Source: CAZQAA01 sp964591255 | GTDB taxonomy: Bacteria; Desulfobacterota; DSM-4660; Desulfatiglandales; Desulfatiglandaceae | Assembly (NCBI GenBank): GCA_964591255.1 | Contig: CAZQAA010000190.1 | Span: forward strand, 1 to 42,176 | DNA: 42,176 nucleotides | Direction of reading: 5' to 3' | In this document: in pieces, positions 41,734-42,176 of the stretch | Numbering within the stretch: position 1 is the first letter of the stretch | Layout: every line of letters begins with the position of its first letter | Notes under the pieces: model-generated | The model's database searches: none | Told to the model about the DNA's origin: nothing | Seen by the model: the letters and a program-made list of their open reading frames with translations, nothing else | Translations under genes and position numbers: made by a program

Positions 41734-42176
41734 ATGACGGGAGAGAATAAAATAATTGGGTTGGCAAAAGAATATCTTCTGTCATTTCATGAAGTGTCAG
41801 AAGATATGATATTGCGCCATTTAAGTGAGTGGAAAAAAAGGGTTCCTTCGTCTACAGAAGAATTATTTCGAGCTTTTTTGTTACATGCACAAAATCGTCA
41901 GGGCATGCCTAACAGCATTGGCGAAATAAATAAATTATCAGATATATTATTTGGTTTTGATCCAGTATTGACATCAAAAAGATATTGCACATGGGAAGTG
42001 CTGTTCGATATTATAAAAAATAGTACCTACTCCCCACCTGGGAGAATGGAAAAAGAAACTAAAAGAAATTATTGGGTTATTTATACTAAATCAATAATTT
42101 CTATCGCAAACTTCTTATCATCGTATAAAGATATTGATGAATTCAATAAAATGCTCTTTTCTTTTAAAGATAGATT
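41734..42176 (+). CDS. Unrecognised AT-rich ORF, 5' part (runs off the window)
   Basis: An open frame from ATG 41734 to the last base gives 147 codons without a stop. This is unlikely by chance in DNA this AT-rich. The protein starts MTGENKIIGLAKEYLLSF and contains VSEDMILRHLSEWKKRVP, DILFGFDPVLTSKRYC and WEVLFDIIKNSTY. It is mostly helical and polar, with no signal peptide and no motif I recognise. A weak GCCAAAAACGTAA precedes the ATG, with no clear Shine-Dalgarno site. Codon use is A/T-ending, unlike the rest of the window, which suggests acquired DNA. Function unknown. Confidence 0.6.
   Translation, partial: MTGENKIIGLAKEYLLSFHEVSEDMILRHLSEWKKRVPSSTEELFRAFLLHAQNRQGMPNSIGEINKLSDILFGFDPVLTSKRYCTWEVLFDIIKNSTYSPPGRMEKETKRNYWVIYTKSIISIANFLSSYKDIDEFNKMLFSFKDR

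Noticed and set aside
1..42176. tRNA, rRNA, CRISPR arrays, insertion sequences, prophage genes
   Set aside because: Looked for by eye on both strands. No cloverleaf-like element, regular repeat-spacer array, transposase or integrase was seen. A tool-based scan could still find a small RNA gene.

Overview
The window looks like chromosomal DNA of an anaerobic Gram-negative bacterium. The best fit is a Desulfobacterota (deltaproteobacterial) sulfate reducer or syntroph, but this is inferred from gene content only. The supporting genes are a full set for extended and cyclitol-ether hopanoids, menaquinone genes (menG, menF, menD), a corrinoid-activator-like ASKHA protein, and an NAD-linked flavin/iron-sulfur module of the kind used by anaerobes. 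Outer-membrane export genes (TolC, RND) point to a diderm. Most of the window has similar, middling base composition. The last ~550 bases are clearly AT-rich and may begin an acquired segment.

Layout. 1-2389 (minus): 5' part of serA and a RACo/DUF4445-type ASKHA protein. 2729-6806 (plus): a lipoprotein plus a ferric-iron-type ABC importer (binding protein, fused permease, ATPase). 7052-23145 (minus): a tightly packed run of 14 genes, probably one operon. In transcription order it is hpnA, hpnH, inositol-phosphate synthase, HAD phosphatase, nucleotidyltransferase, ATP-grasp protein, class III aminotransferase, Gfo/Idh oxidoreductase, CDP-alcohol phosphotransferase with a nucleotidyltransferase-like N-terminus, HpnL-like flippase, DUF2147 protein, TolC, HpnN-type RND transporter and a radical SAM protein. 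23568-27036 (plus, divergent): hpnJ-hpnI-hpnK, the route to bacteriohopanetetrol cyclitol ether. 27003-28994 (minus): squalene-hopene cyclase, overlapping hpnK tail to tail. 29302-31860 (plus): PlsB-like acyltransferase. 31869-32898 (minus): Mut7-C protein and CobO. 33048-36906 (minus): menG-menF-menD. 37110-40762 (plus): a cyclic-nucleotide-fold protein with NuoE-, NuoF- and HoxU-like subunits. 40716-41249 (minus): Yip1-family membrane protein. 41734 to the end: an unrecognised AT-rich ORF.

How it fits together. Shc makes the hopanoid skeleton, HpnH adds adenosine, and HpnI/HpnK/HpnJ convert a glucosaminyl hopanoid into a cyclitol ether. HpnA, HpnL and HpnN are known hopanoid-associated proteins. 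The same operon carries what reads as an inositol-derived head-group pathway: inositol-phosphate synthesis, nucleotide activation, oxidation plus transamination, ATP-dependent modification and CDP-alcohol transfer. The most interesting hypothesis is therefore a hopanoid-linked system that makes, flips and exports an (amino)cyclitol-phosphate lipid or solute.

The hpnA/hpnJ intergenic region holds divergent promoters, a perfect 7-7-7 inverted repeat, and a structured leader ending in a minus-strand intrinsic terminator before hpnA. That terminator suggests the whole operon is controlled by attenuation or by a riboswitch of a class I do not recognise. No tRNA, rRNA, CRISPR array, insertion sequence or attachment site was recognised.
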